A stretch of DNA of 64,000 bases from Bathymodiolus brooksi (taxonomy: Eukaryota > Mollusca > Bivalvia > Mytilida > Modiolidae). Positions 1-11,906 of the stretch are shown here, piece after piece. The stretch spans positions 83,131,095 through 83,195,094 of the forward strand of contig OY804579.1 of the NCBI GenBank assembly GCA_963680875.1. The letters are read 5' to 3'. Below the pieces are notes generated by a model. That model was given only the letters and a program-made list of their open reading frames with translations, had not been told where the DNA came from and ran no database searches. The number at the start of each line of letters is the position of its first letter. The stretch's first letter is position 1. Made by a program: the position numbers and the translations under genes.

Positions 1-110
1 GGTTTTATCCGGGTACTCCGGTTTCCTCCATCAATAAAAATGACCATCACGATATAATTGAAATGTTGTTGACAGTGGCGTTAAACAGCATGCACCAGAC
101 CTAACCAAGA
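1..110 (+). mobile_element. SINE family 1, 3' half cut by the window edge
   Basis: The window opens inside the element: CCGGGTACTCCGGTTTCCTC, then AACTGAAATG-like tail words (AATTGAAATGTTGTTGACAG, TGGCGTTAAACAGCATG). Confidence 0.75.
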
Positions 111-525
111 CGTCGACATAATGATGATTTGTGTAGACAATTGCGCTGGGGAGGCGAAGGTTGAGGTACCTCTACAACAATATTGTAACTTTTATTATCT
201 CCTCGAATAATATCAAGAATCAAAATTATAAGTTATATCAGATCGTCCAGCTGATCCAGATTTTATAATATACAAATCGTTATATCATTGAGGAAAACCA
301 TTCAATCAAAATTAGTTATGTCATTTCCGCTTCAATGACTTTTTATTTCTCTGAAACCATTTTGTGGTTAACCTTTTTTTCTGGTTAGCTGAAATTAATA
401 TTCCATATGACTTGAATATTTATATTTTGTGAAAGTGTGGTATTTTTCAATTTATTGCATTATAGTTTTAAAATGAGCTCAGCTATATTTTACTTTTCAA
501 ACAATTTACGTTTTTTATGACCAAG

Positions 526-690
526 AAAGAGGTTTTGGTTTGGTTTGGTGTATTGTGTTTAACACCACTGTCAACAACATTTCAATTATATCGTGGCGGT
601 CATTTTTATTGGTGGAGGAAACCGGAGTACCTGGAGAAAACAAACGATCTGTCGCAAGTCACTGACAAACTATATCACATAACATCACAG
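526..690 (-). mobile_element. SINE family 1, 3' part
   Basis: Minus-strand copy: TGTTTAACACCACTGTCAAC, TATCGTGGCGGTCATTTTTA and AAACCGGAGTACCTGGAGAA are the inverse of the tail and body of the 23.2-kb copy. The tRNA head is missing. Confidence 0.75.
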
Positions 691-1347
691 AGAAAACTGA
701 AACTTGAACAACACGCATCTCACTAAAATCTGGGAGTGAACTCGGATTATATAAGGTGCATGCTTGTCACATAAAACTACGAATGTTTATGACATAAAAC
801 TACGAATGTTTATGACATAAATCTACAAATGTTTATAGACAAGATTCCAGTAACAGTACAACATCTTTCAAGATTGCTGTGAAATGTAAGACATTGTTTT
901 ACCATGTGAACATTAACGTGAAAAAAAGTTTATATTGATTGAAATGATAAAACTCTTTTAAGTCAAAATTAATCAAAGTAAACACTGATAATTCAATCGT
1001 TCAACACATGCAGCGTGCATTTTCACATGAAAACATGTTCAAAACTTCTTATTCATTTCATATCATTCCGGTACTTGGGGATTTTTGAAGCTATCACTCG
1101 TTATCATATCTCTATGTAATGAAAAATAAAACAGCAAATGAGTTTTTATAATAAATGCACCTTTCAAGTTCAGAGAGAAAAATACAAACACTTGAAAATT
1201 ATTGTAAAGTTTTACCATAAAACAGTAATTAAAAACTAATCTTCCTAGTTGTAATACGAAGGTTCAAGAGATTCATCAAACTTGTAAGTTTATTGCGTCA
1301 CATCAATATGTATGAAAGAATTTCTCATGCATCGTTCCAAAATTTAT

Positions 1348-1540
1348 AAGGTTTGGATTGGCTTATGGTGTTTAACACCACTTTCAACAATATTTCAGTT
1401 ATATCGTGGCGGTCAGCTTTAATGTTGTATCGAGTACACCTAGCCATCAACGGGGTTCGAATTCACAACTTTAGTGGTGATAGGCACTGATTGCACAGGT
1501 AGTTGTAAATCCAATTACCATACGATCACGACCGCCACGC
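1348..1540 (-). mobile_element. SINE family 1, internally deleted, with tRNA-like head
   Basis: The tail (GGTGTTTAACACCACTTTCA) runs to the TATCGTGGCGGTCAGCTTTA word, then jumps to the head (GTATCGAGTACACC, GGGGTTCGAATTC as inverted B box, TACGATCACGACCGCCACGC). The CTCCGGTTTCC-type middle is deleted. Confidence 0.75.
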
Positions 1541-1781
1541 CCCTCGTCACATCAATAATTATGAAGCAATTTATCATGCATCGTTCCAAAAGTTATAAAG
1601 GTAACACCACCAGACGATCATTGGTTTTTGGCCATGCACGTTCAGACATAAAATTGTACCTTGTGTCCGTCTCTACACAATCATCTAACAAATTTGGGAA
1701 TCTTAAGTTATAGATAATCGATGAGACAGTTTGAGATTAGGATTAACTCGAGTTCAGTGTTAAAGAATCAAGTTAACCAAT

Positions 1782-1805
1782 TTTTTTTTTTTTTTTTTTT
1801 TTTTT
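1782..1805. repeat. poly(T) run
   Basis: About 24 T; could be the poly(A) tail of a reverse-strand retro-insert, but no body was recognised beside it. Confidence 0.9.
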
Positions 1806-2319
1806 AAGGTATTTCGTTTCTAATTTTATACAAATTAACATTTACTCGTTAACCCACAATAAATATACTAGACTACAGACATAATTACCAAAATTGTTTC
1901 AATACTTACATACGTGTAAGTTTTATTAAAATCAAGATTATTATTTAAATCTCGTTTTCTGTCAAATTATTTTGTTAATTAAGTACATCTGATAAACCAA
2001 GATGTTTTAAAGTAGGTTTTCTCTCATTTGTTTTTTTAATCTCAATATATATGAATTATTTTTACTTTATTCTAAACAGATCAGAACTTCCGAATCTTTT
2101 GTAAAATGGAGACGTGACATGTAATAATTATCGAAAATTGGATTAATTGCGAATAATGCGGTAGTTCGTTCTTCCACTAATTTTCATTATCAGATTGAAA
2201 ATGGTTAAAATATTTTTACAAATATCATTGAGGAAAAAAATGGAATGGTAAAAGTACATTGCAAGCGTAAAATGATAAAATAAGCACAAATCTGATTTTA
2301 TGAACAATTTAAAAAAAAA

Positions 2320-2645
2320 ACGTAGATATCAAATTTAGTACGCACGAGGCGTTTCTGGAATAATCTTCATCGAGTATGCTCAAGATCGAAAGATTGGAAA
2401 TAATTTATTAATTTAAAGTGTTGGGAGCAATAAAACCAAAGGACCTAAACAGAATAGTCAAATTCAGCTAAGATCACCTACGTCTGAAGGAGGAGAACCT
2501 TAGTTTTATTAATAATTACATTATTAATATTAAGGAACTGTAAATTTCAGTAATGAATATATATAATAAACCATGTCAGTGACGAAGCACTGACTACTGG
2601 ACGGATGATACCCGCGGGGTCTAATAGTCCACCTTCAGAGGAATC
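2320..2645 (+). mobile_element. Dispersed element 'M', copy 1
   Basis: About 320 bp starting AACGTAGATATCAAATTTAG, then CGTTTCTGGAATAATCTTCA, and ending with the words TACTGGACGGATGATACC and a CAGTGATA end. It shares order and sequence with copies near 14915-15245 and 15255-15415 and, inverted, 4935-5105, 7915-8060 and 8870-10800. No coding capacity; a short non-autonomous element of undetermined class. Confidence 0.8.
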
Positions 2646-4934
2646 AACCCAGTGATAGTGATAAAAAGTAGATATCTAATTCTAATATTTCAAATATTGC
2701 ATTTTCTTCCAATTAAAACACAAGTAAAAAGGTTATAATCCAGGGGTTCTTAGGGGCCTGGTGTAAGTTGAACTTATGTTCAAAACGTGCATATGTTGCA
2801 TAAACGCCTTCGTTGAACAATGTCCACTCACAATGAAAAACAAAAAATACCACCCTGTCGGAACGATTCCAAAATTTAATCTAACACTACATAATGGTTT
2901 TTATTGTACAGTTTAATGCCATCTTGGATTAACGATCGACACCAAAAAAACACAATATTTAAAGACGACAGTCCAATCTTCTCCAAGTGGACCAGTAGAA
3001 TTTAAAATGTTTACAAACAATGGTTTGAGATGCGAGGTGGTTGTTCGCTTATGTGATATTGGTTGACCATCACCGTTAAAACTTTCTTTTCATAACGAGA
3101 GAATACGATGTCGACGAACGAAAAATGAGGAAGACAACTCACATGGCCATTGTATCATCGGAGTTCGAAGTTCTAAAGTAACTGTTTATCATATTGTTGG
3201 ATTTGGGCATGCATATTTGTAGAAACAAAATTTACACATCAGCTAGAGTTCCGTGTTGTTGTGTCCGCTACGATGTCCGCATAAACATGATGTTCGGTTC
3301 ATCTTTACGTCCAGTTGTTTGTAGGGGGGTTCATGTCTTATTTACGTTATATGTGGTTGTTTGTATATACAATGTAGTAGTATCCAACATATATTGTGTC
3401 ATGTTTTTGCTTTGTTTTTCTTCGTCTTGTGTGCTGTATGTTGCCTCTTTCTCTGGATTGTCCATTGTTTTAATGCCCATTCGGTATTCTCTAACGTTTA
3501 TCTAGACCAATTTTTTTTTTAAATAGAGAAAAAAACGATAATATTTTATAATTAAATGACGCAATAATTCTTAAATAATGAATAAACAAAGCAATATTCG
3601 GGGAAATCTAATCAAGTGAAACAACCATTAAGCACTGGATTCGGAATATATGTCGTCTTACATCTGTCCTTTACTAATAAAATGAAAAACAAACAATGTC
3701 CCACAACCAAAACAATTCAACTTGAATATCGTTATAACAAGAACAATTGATACCTCTAACACACATATGACCACTCACTCACCTGGATTGGTACAGGCAC
3801 TTCAATAAAATGTGGTGGATCTATTTGAGGCCTAAATCTCATTTTTTATTGAAATGATACGGTCATAAAAGTGTCTTCCACATGGAAGTCAAAATGCAAA
3901 CCTCGCATATAACTGGGTAAGCTGCAGTAAGTTGTTGTGTAGAACGCCGAGGGTTTAAAATGTGGGTTTCTTGACAACTGGAATAGAATCTTGATCCCCA
4001 ATAAAAAAAAATGGGAGTTGTAAAAACAATAATATTTTTCAATCAAAATATGTATATCATGATTTAGCCATTTAAAAACTGAGAGATATATACAATACAT
4101 CATTCTGAAGTAGAAATTTGATCTGGAGATATATTCAACTCTTATAGGTGTGAAAAATGTTAATTGTTCTATTGTGCCTTCTAACATTAAATTGTTCTTC
4201 GGTCTGTTTTGATATGAGTGATTGTAAAACATTCCTTAGCCTTCTATCTATAAAGGTCTACGTAGGTATTTATAGAATGTCAATATAGATTGATGGTCCT
4301 TATAATTAATTTCTAAAGGGGTTAAAAGTCGTTTCCTATTTGGCTTCGGATTACAATAAAAAATGGAAAACAAAAAAATACCACACTGTCAAAACAATAT
4401 CAAAATCAAATATCAAAATCGTAGTAAGAAACAAAATCGATACCCCTAACATATAAATACATGACCGCTCATTTTCCTGTCTTCAAGAAAAAGTGGCGGG
4501 GTTAAGCTAATTGTATGGGTCTGTCTACATACATGTGTTATAGTTTAGCGGTTGTAAATTGATAATATGTGCTTCAATAGTTAAGCCCATAAAACAGATT
4601 GTCTTCAATTAGGTTCTAAAGAAGACGGTTTCAACCTCCGCAGTCAAAATAATATGCCTTATTCGTTCATTGCAAAATTTAGTTTTTAGCCTGTATCAGT
4701 CTTCTTATTAAAGAAACGTTAGATAAAACTGAAAGAGAAATGAGGAATGGAAAATCTAGAGACAGTGGCAACATTGGGCAAGCACGGCACAGGACGAAGA
4801 CAAGTAAAACACAAAAACACACCACAAAACAGAAAACTACAATTGGAATAAATAATAACTAAGAATAATACTTGCCAAGTTTACTATCAATCTGTCTTTC
4901 CAGTTTTTCGACACTCCGAAAGAATATAAGATTT
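2646..4934. other. Gene-free stretch: diverged dispersed repeats
   Basis: Fragments related to each other occur at about 2820-2880, 3660-3800 and 4360-4500 (AAACAAAAAATACCACCCTG, ATACCCCTAACATATAAATA, ATGACCGCTCATTTTCCTGT). A stretch at 3190-3510 (TTTGCTTTGTTTTTCTTCGT, TCTCTGGATTGTCCATTG) recurs in diverged form at 24890-25000. No conserved coding exon recognised. Confidence 0.5.
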
Positions 4935-5105
4935 AAGGTACTGATGATACCGTTTAGGCTCTTTGGCTTAATTGCTCCCAACACACTTTAAAATCATTGG
5001 GCTTTCCAATATTTCTATATTGACCGTATCTGATGCAGGTTATTCCAGAAACTCGTCGTACGTACTAAATTTGATAGAGATCTACGTTTTTATTACTACC
5101 ACTTT
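4935..5105 (-). mobile_element. Dispersed element 'M', partial copy (inverted)
   Basis: It reads in the reverse sense through TTGCTCCCAA, ATTCCAGAAACTCGTCGTAC and ends at a word matching the 5' end of the other copies (CTACGTTTTTATTA). The 3' half is missing. Confidence 0.75.
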
Positions 5106-5139
5106 TGTCAATTATCTAGGATATATGAAACAGACAAGA

Positions 5140-5420
5140 TTTGATTTTGATTTTTGGTGTTTTAACGCCACTTTCAGCAATATTTCAGCTATATCATGGG
5201 GAACAGTTTTTAGTGGTGGAAGAAGCCGGAGTACCCGCAGAGAACCACCGACCATGGGCAAAGCAACTGGTCAACTTTTTTATCACTTGCGGCTGCGAGT
5301 CGAGTGCACCCTTTTTGTCATTTACAAAACCGAGCGCGAACCCACGTAGTGTTGGTGATAGGCTTGTATGAGTTGTTAGGTAATACAACTACCTAACTCA
5401 TTGAGCCACCCGAGTCCTTG
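5140..5420 (-). mobile_element. tRNA-derived SINE, family 3
   Basis: Tail TTTTAACGCCACTTTCAGCA and TTCAGCTATATCATGGGGAA as in family 1, but a different middle (GGTGGAAGAAGCCGGAGTAC, CTTGCGGCTGCGAGTCGAGT) and a different tRNA-like head: on the minus strand GGGTGGCTCAATGAGTTAGG with GTGGGTTCGCGCTCG as B box. Another copy is at 53085-53355. Confidence 0.8.
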
Positions 5421-6233
5421 AAACCGACAAGACTTTTACCGGACAATAGTTGTAAATTGAGCTTACTAATGACACGTTAAGATTTTCAGCAAATGCGTTA
5501 GCCAAGTGAGTATCCTGGCTGATCGCCGTCAATGAATGCATTTAATTTCGTTACTGGACGGATGATGTCCTCGGTACAAAATGTCCACCAATGGCCAACA
5601 GAAAAAGGATAAACTTACGAACAAACAATGATCTACAGAACACTGCACAGAAAATTTAAGATTTGTATTCGGATTTGTAACTGGGTTTTCAAAACATGAG
5701 TTGTACAATGAATGTAGCTACGCCACTGATATTTATTGTTGAAAATTGCTTGTGTCACTAATATTATTTTTTATTCATTGAAGATTAGGTAATAACTACA
5801 AATTTCAGAGAAAAAAATATGATTGTATGCTTCTATTATACTATGTAAAGGCAATGGAAATGACAAAATTATTCATTACCATTGATTTCAAACTTAACGG
5901 TTTATTAAAAGAGTCCCCACGGACACTTTGCGACCATGTGACATTGTCTCGGGAAGTTATCAAACAATAAATTCTAGAAGTATTTCTGTTCTTGTACTGT
6001 ATCTTTTCATAAGTGACTAATGTTATTCCTATAGATTATCAGTTGTGAGTAACTCTGTTAGAATTAATGGTCTTTATTAACTATCGTGTTCGTTTAACTA
6101 CTTAATAGTGCTGACTGGTTACTATGGTACAAAGTAGACTGAACATCAATATAAACACAACATAAGTATATGAATAATATATACGTACTCTATGAAAGGT
6201 AAATTGGTAGTATACGTAACTATGCTGAAGTCC

Positions 6234-6238
6234 CAAAA

Positions 6239-6297
<59 letters not shown>

Positions 6298-6298
6298 A
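6234..6298. repeat. (AAAT)n microsatellite
   Basis: About 16 perfect AAAT units in a row with no interruption. Confidence 0.98.
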
Positions 6299-6404
6299 GC
6301 TGCCTTTATTGTTATATAGTGGTTGAAATTAAAATGATATTTTTGATCTATATTATTGCTTTTTTGTTTTTACTGAAAAAACAATTGCACAAGAAGAGTT
6401 TGAA

Positions 6405-6605
6405 GAAACAAAGGGGTAATCAGAATCCATAAATCGAAGAAGGACAGACAACAAAATGGCCAAAAGAAAAAGGACAAAAGGACAAACAATGATCTACAAA
6501 ATATTATACATAAAACTCAAGATCGAGTAACACGAACCCGCTAAAAACCGGGGGTGAACTCAGGTGTTCCGGAAGGGTAATCAGTTCCTGCTCCACTAGT
6601 GGCAT
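6405..6605 (+). repeat. Mussel-type 200-bp dispersed repeat, copy 1
   Basis: AAGGGGTAATCAGAATCCAT, ACAAAATGGCCAAAAGAAAA, GACAAACAATGATCTACAAA and GGTGTTCCGGAAGGGTAATC follow in the order I recall from a highly abundant Mytilus repeat. Other copies: 7120-7280, 16140-16335, and a fragment at 5590-5660. Confidence 0.7.
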
Positions 6606-7119
6606 CCGTGATAAAAAAAAAATCATTGTTGAAATTACAAAAATATGTTTAATACTGATGAGTTAATAAACATATATTGAACAAGTTTGGATTTTTGAAG
6701 TACGTGAAAGTAGAATTGTTAGTCGTCATTTGTTTCTTGTTTCTCTGTCAACAAACTTTTAAGATCTTTTAAGGAGTTCTTGGTACTATATGTCTAGTGC
6801 GAATTGACTAGTTACTTGCTGTCGGTTTTTTTTGGGTTTTTTTTTTTTTGTATGCAAATGAAAATTGTAACCATTATAACAGTTAAAGCAAAATTTGAAG
6901 AATAAAAAGTTGAATATATTATCAATGACTTCTAGAATTGATTACATCTTGATTTTAAAATTGATTCAAAAATGGACGATTTAATATATTAATATTGTTA
7001 CATTTAAAAACAAAGTTCCACAATAACACCGAGCAAAACCAATACGAGCAGCCCAAAGTCATTTATTTCTATCAACCTTGAATCTACACCATTTGTTGTA
7101 TTGGTTTAGAAGAAAGTTT

Positions 7120-7280
7120 TAAGATACCAAAGGGGTAATAACAAGCCTTAATTCGAAGAACTGTCAATACAATGTCCAAAAAAGGACAAAAGATTTAAAA
7201 AAAAGGTAAATGGTCGTCAAAATGTTGTTACACAGAAAACTAAAGATAGAAATTCCACTGAAAACTCAAGATGCTTCGGA
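7120..7280 (+). repeat. Mussel-type 200-bp dispersed repeat, copy 2
   Basis: TACCAAAGGGGTAATAACAA, CAATGTCCAAAAAAGGACAA and GATGCTTCGGAAATGTGGCC; more diverged than copy 1 and shortened in the middle. Confidence 0.6.
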
Positions 7281-7354
7281 AATGTGGCCAGTTCCTGGAA
7301 ATCTGTTATTTTACAAAAAAGGGGCAAATAGTGCTTTTTATGTGTTCTTGCATC

Positions 7355-7685
7355 CGCATGTAGGTGAGTGAGTGATTATTGTCTAACGCCAAAGGAGCCA
7401 GTTTTCAGTTATATCTACTTTGACGAGATGATGATGATGATGATGACGCCCGCTTTGTACTAGACAAACAGGTTGAGTTGGATTTTATAATGCAAGTTAA
7501 CTGAAACAACAGTCCGCAGATAGACATTATTCTGATTCCGAGTCAACCAGTATTTGTTCTTACTGCTTAATGCTGCGTGCTTAGCTGAGAAGCAACAAAT
7601 ACCAATTTAGTTTGATCCGATCGGGGCTCGAACCCACGATCTACCGCACTCGAGACGAGCACGCTAACTATTACACCACCAGCGT
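7355..7685 (-). mobile_element. tRNA-derived SINE, family 2, with intact Pol III boxes
   Basis: On the minus strand a tRNA-like head (GTGGTGTAATAGTTAGCGTG A-box region; perfect B box GGTTCGAGCCC at 7634-7624) is followed by a body of about 250 bp ending in CAATCACTCACTCACC. A GAT triplet run (7428-7446) lies in the body. Related copies are at 18908-19255 (minus) and 60170-60530 (plus). Confidence 0.85.
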
Positions 7686-7914
7686 GTGACCATGTTGCCA
7701 TGAATACATGTGAATATGACAATCATGACAGGCGAGGATGAGGTAAGATACATTATAAATAGACCATATCTAAACGTTTATACAGTGCTTTGACACTGAA
7801 ATGGTTTACAAGAGATATTTATATTTGAAATTTGCAGATTCTAAGTAATGTAATAAATTAAAACTAACTTAATCTCTATCAAGCACAAATAACTTTAGTC
7901 TGATTTGACTATCA

Positions 7915-8060
7915 TGTATGGGCACGTCGGTTTAATTGCTCCAGAAGATTTCTAAATTACGTGTACGTGTATTTGTATTCACAGTCTTTTGACTATAAGC
8001 GTACCTGATTTAGGTTATTCAAAAAACGCACCTTGCGCAATAAATTGGATATATACCATT
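7915..8060 (-). mobile_element. Dispersed element 'M', diverged partial copy (inverted)
   Basis: TTTAATTGCTCCAGAAGATT, AGCGTACCTGATTTAGGTTA and AAACGCACCTTGCGCAATAA follow each other in the same order as in the other copies. It is more diverged than the copies at 15 kb. Confidence 0.6.
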
Positions 8061-8869
8061 TAATTTTAATAGTTGATGTGCGATCGCCAGACGAAAACAA
8101 CATATTCTTGATGTTCAGTATAGAAAAGATGACCCGAGCAGAATTTATGACTGTTATGTATCAGATTTTATGTTCATCAAATACATCATTTTAGCTTTTA
8201 TCTGATTTCCACTGTGATCATTGAAGAATTTCTAATATCCTATCGAAAATTACATAGACATAATAAATCGTTAAAATAACAGGCGACTAAATCAATGGTG
8301 GTGAAAAATAGGAATGGAACTTATCTGATCTGGGAAACAGCAAGAGTTTATCAAACTACAAGTGAAGCAAAAATGATTTTCTTGTTTCTAGTGAATAATA
8401 CAATCTAATTTGTAGATGTGAATATGAAAACAAAGATCAGTATGTGTCAAACATTGCGACTTTGCTTTTAATGAATGTATTACTCACACACATTTTGTCA
8501 ATTTCTCAATAAGTTAAATATCTTTTTAGGATTTTGTCTGAATCATCTATAGTAGAATAACATGTCTGAATGTCTGAAGATGAAAGGATTACTAAATATT
8601 TATTTATTTTTTTCTGCAATAAATTGACATTGGTTTAAAATATTGACTCCGCCGTAGGAGGCAAGCAATGATTCATTTGTTATAATGATTCAGTTGCTAT
8701 AATTCAATTCTACATTTACAATTTTACATAGCAGAAATTATAAAAATTAAAACGTTCGATTATTACTTGCATCCCCTCCCCTATCAAAAGGTTTACAAAT
8801 TACTACCAGGAATATTCTTCTCTAATGACAAATATATATTTATTGCGAATGGTAACAAACATATTATAT

Positions 8870-10800
8870 TTGGATTGTTGCTATTTGTATGTATTTTATT
8901 CAGAAACGCGTCGTGTGGCATTAAGTTAGGTATCTATGTTTCTATTGCTATCAGTAAGGCTATATCTCTGCAGATGCATTATTTATTAGCCCCCGAGGGT
9001 ATCATCCGCCCAGTACTCAGTGCTTCAGCACACATATGGTTTATTAGATATATTCATGTTTGAAATTTACAGTTCCAAAATAAGTAATTTATTAAAACTA
9101 AGATAAGGAACCCTCAGGTACAGGTAACCCTAGCCGACTTTAGCTATCCTGTTTAGGCCCTTTGGTGACATTAGCTATCCTATTTAGGCCCTATGGTGAC
9201 TTTGGCTATCCTGTTTAGGCCCTTTGGTGACTTTGGCTATCCTGTTTAGGCCCTTTGGTGACTTTGGCTATCCTGTTTAGGCCCTTTGGTGACTTTGGCT
9301 ATCCTGTTTAGGCCCTTTGGTGACTTTGGCTATCCTGTTTAGGCCCTTTGGTGACTTTGGCTATCCTGTTTAGGCCCTTTGGTGACTTTGGCTATCCTGT
9401 TTGGGCCCTTTGGTGACTTTGGCTATCCTATTTAGGCCCTTTGGTGACTTTGGCTATCCTGTTTAGGCCCTTTGGTGACTTTGGCTATCCTGTTTAGGCC
9501 CTTTGGTGACTTTGGTTATCCTGTTTAGGCCCTTTGGTGACTTTGGCTATCCTGTTTAGGCCCTTTGGTGACTTTGGCTATCCTGTTTAGGCCCTTTGGT
9601 GACTTTGGTTATCCTGTTTAGGCCACTTGGTGACTTTGGCTATCTTATTTAGGCCCTTTGGTGACTTTGGCTATCCTATTTAGGCCCTTTGGTGACTTTG
9701 GCTATCCTGTTTAGGCCCTTTGGTGACTTTGGCTAACCTGTTTAGGCCCTTTGGTGACTTTGGCTATCCTATTTAGGCCCTTTGGTGACTTTGGCTATCC
9801 TGTTTAGGCCCTTTGGTGACTTTGGCTATCCTGTTTAGGCCCTTTGGTGACTTTGGCTATCCTGTTTAGGCCCTTTGGTGACTTTGGTTATCCTGTTTAG
9901 GCCCTTTGGTGACTTTGGCTATCCTGTTTAGGCCCTTTGGTGACTTTGGCTATCCTGTTTAGGCCCTTTGGTGACTTTGGTTATCCTATTTAGGCCCTTT
10001 GGTGACTTTGGCTATCCTATTTAGGCCCTTTGGTGACTTTGGCTATCCTGTTTAGGCCCTTTGGTGACTTTGGCTAACCTGTTTAGGCCCTTTGGTGACT
10101 TTGGCTATCCTATTTAGGCCCTTTGGTGACTTTGGCTATCCTGTTTAGGCCCTTTGGTGACTTTGGCTATCCTGTTTAGGCCCTTTGGTGACTTTGGCTA
10201 TCCTGTTTAGGCCCTTTGGTGACTTTGGTTATCCTGTTTAGGCCCTTTGGTGACTTTGGTTATCCTATTTAGGCCCTTTGGTGACTTTGGCTATCCTGTT
10301 TAGGCCTTTTGGTGACTTTGGCTATCCTGTTTAGGCCCTTTGGTGACTTTGGCTATCCTGTTTAGGCCCTTTGGTGAATTTGGCTATCCTGTTTAGGCCC
10401 TTTGGTGACTTTGGTTATCCTGTTTAGGCCCTTTGGTGACTTTGGCTATCCTATTTAGGCCCTTTGGTGACTTTGGCTATCCTGTTTAGGCCCTTTGGTG
10501 ACTTTGGCTATCCTGTTTAGGCCCTTTGGTGACTTTGGCTATCCTATTTAGGCCCTTTGGTGACTTTGGCTATCCTGTTTAGGCCCTTTTGTGACTTTGG
10601 CTATCCTGTTTAGGCCCTTTGGTGACTTTGGCTATCCTATTTAGGCCCTTTGGTGACTTTGGCTATCCTGTTTAGGCCCTTTGGTTTACTTGCTCCAAAA
10701 GATTTTTGAATTATTTGACTTTCCACATTTTTTGAGTATGAGCGTACCTGATGAAAATTATTTCAGAAACGCGTCGTACGTACTAAATTAGATATTAAGG
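8870..10800 (-). mobile_element. Dispersed element 'M' copy (inverted) carrying the 31-bp array
   Basis: The right part (10686-10800) has TTTACTTGCTCCAAAAGATT, GAGCGTACCTGATGAAAATT and AAACGCGTCGTACGTACTAA. The left part (8985-9130) has GGTATCATCCGCCCAGTACT and GCTTCAGCACACATATGG. Between them lies the 31-bp minisatellite. At 8900-8950 there is an extra fragment of the same element, so the left side is rearranged. Confidence 0.7.
9136..10685. repeat. 31-bp minisatellite, about 50 units, inside a dispersed element
   Basis: The repeated block GGCTATCCTGTTTAGGCCCT recurs every 31 bases with few variants (CTGTTT/CTATTT, GGCTAT/GGTTAT, CTAACC). The same words occur once in single-copy form inside dispersed elements at 15030-15070 and near 4950 (reverse orientation), and the array is flanked by other parts of that element (8880-9130 and 10690-10800). 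So the minisatellite expanded from inside one element copy. Confidence 0.95.
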
Positions 10801-11898
10801 CTTTTATTAACAGTAACATCTTACTACACAATGTATTTGTGTTTTAGACATTTTATTATATCAGCTCATATTTATTAACTTAACACTTTGATAAATGATA
10901 TATTAATAGTTAACGACCTTTGAGTTTATTAAATATCAAAAGCTGAGAGATAATATTTTAATAGTGACTATTTATTTAGTAATAATATACTATAAAACTA
11001 TTTAATGATTCACGTTTAACATGCATTTTGATTTAGACCACAGAATTTAAACACCCTGGAGAAGATGTAAAAGAAACTCTTATCATGAAATTGTACATGA
11101 AAATAATATGTTACTTGATTACTCATTATAAAACAAAGATTTACCATATTGCATTTAGTTCATTAGGCCATAGAGTACACGTGACCTTTTGTTAATATGT
11201 TTATATTCCACAGCCAATGGTTTTCATCACGAACAAGACCACTTCTGTGGCGTAATTTTAAGCTAGTTTTACTCTGAAGATCAGCGATATCCGGCCCGGT
11301 GAAACAAAATAAATATACAATTGGGACTGGTTTGCTCTTTCTCTTCTAAAGATTAAGAAATGAGAGCAAAGACTGGTTGTCTCGGATAAATGGTATTCTT
11401 TGTGAGTAACGAATGGTGTTTACCTGAAGAATGTTGTATCAATTCGCTACTACTAATCATACAGTTCATCGTGTTGGTCGAGTTCAATGCAAACATCATC
11501 ATTATCTCATAAAATTGTAACTTCTTCTAGCAACGATTCAGGTAAAAAAATTGCTCATTTGGCGTTAAGCACCAAACACTCGTTGTAATTAAACACTTGT
11601 TGGGTTTTTTTTGCTTTTTTTTTTTGGCAATCCTGGAGACAAGTAGGTCTATGTCTATATTAAGTTAAACTTCTTCCAAACTTACTAACACCATACAGAT
11701 AATTATCATTTACATTAACAAACCCAATCAAAATGATCCTTAACAAACCTTTTCTGAAATACAATTTTACTCAGAAGGCAGACGAATCTTCTAACTAATA
11801 TATACACATGGCAAGCATTACCGTCAGACACCACAGAAATATTGAGGTTGGGATTTGTGGTTTCATTCATAAAAGACCGCATTTGTGGTATAATGGTT
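10801..11898. other. Gene-free stretch, no feature recognised
   Basis: AT-rich sequence. Only a short piece of SINE family 2 (about 11340-11395, GAGCAAAGACTGGTTGTCTC) is recognisable. Confidence 0.5.
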
Positions 11899-11906
11899 AC
11901 CGTGAC

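Larger units (their letters stand above)
111..2319. other. Gene-free stretch: SINE fragments and AT-rich DNA
   Basis: Apart from the SINE pieces and the poly(T) run listed separately, I see a short direct repeat (ATGACATAAAACTACGAATG, about 775-835) and nothing coding. ORFs here translate SINE sequence. Confidence 0.6.

Noticed and set aside
3194..3505. 103-aa ORF with hydrophobic segments as a membrane protein
   Set aside because: It overlaps a dispersed repeat whose diverged copy lies at about 24890-25000; the hydrophobic look comes from T-rich DNA.
3846..4232. 128-aa minus-strand ORF
   Set aside because: No conserved motif, low-complexity composition and no splice context; probably chance in AT-rich DNA.
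5141..5388. ORFs on both strands at 5.1-5.4 kb
   Set aside because: They translate SINE family 3; the same 'peptide' recurs at 53 kb.
7620..7690. Functional tRNA gene
   Set aside because: A and B boxes are present but the sequence continues into a SINE body, and the clover-leaf pairing is not maintained.
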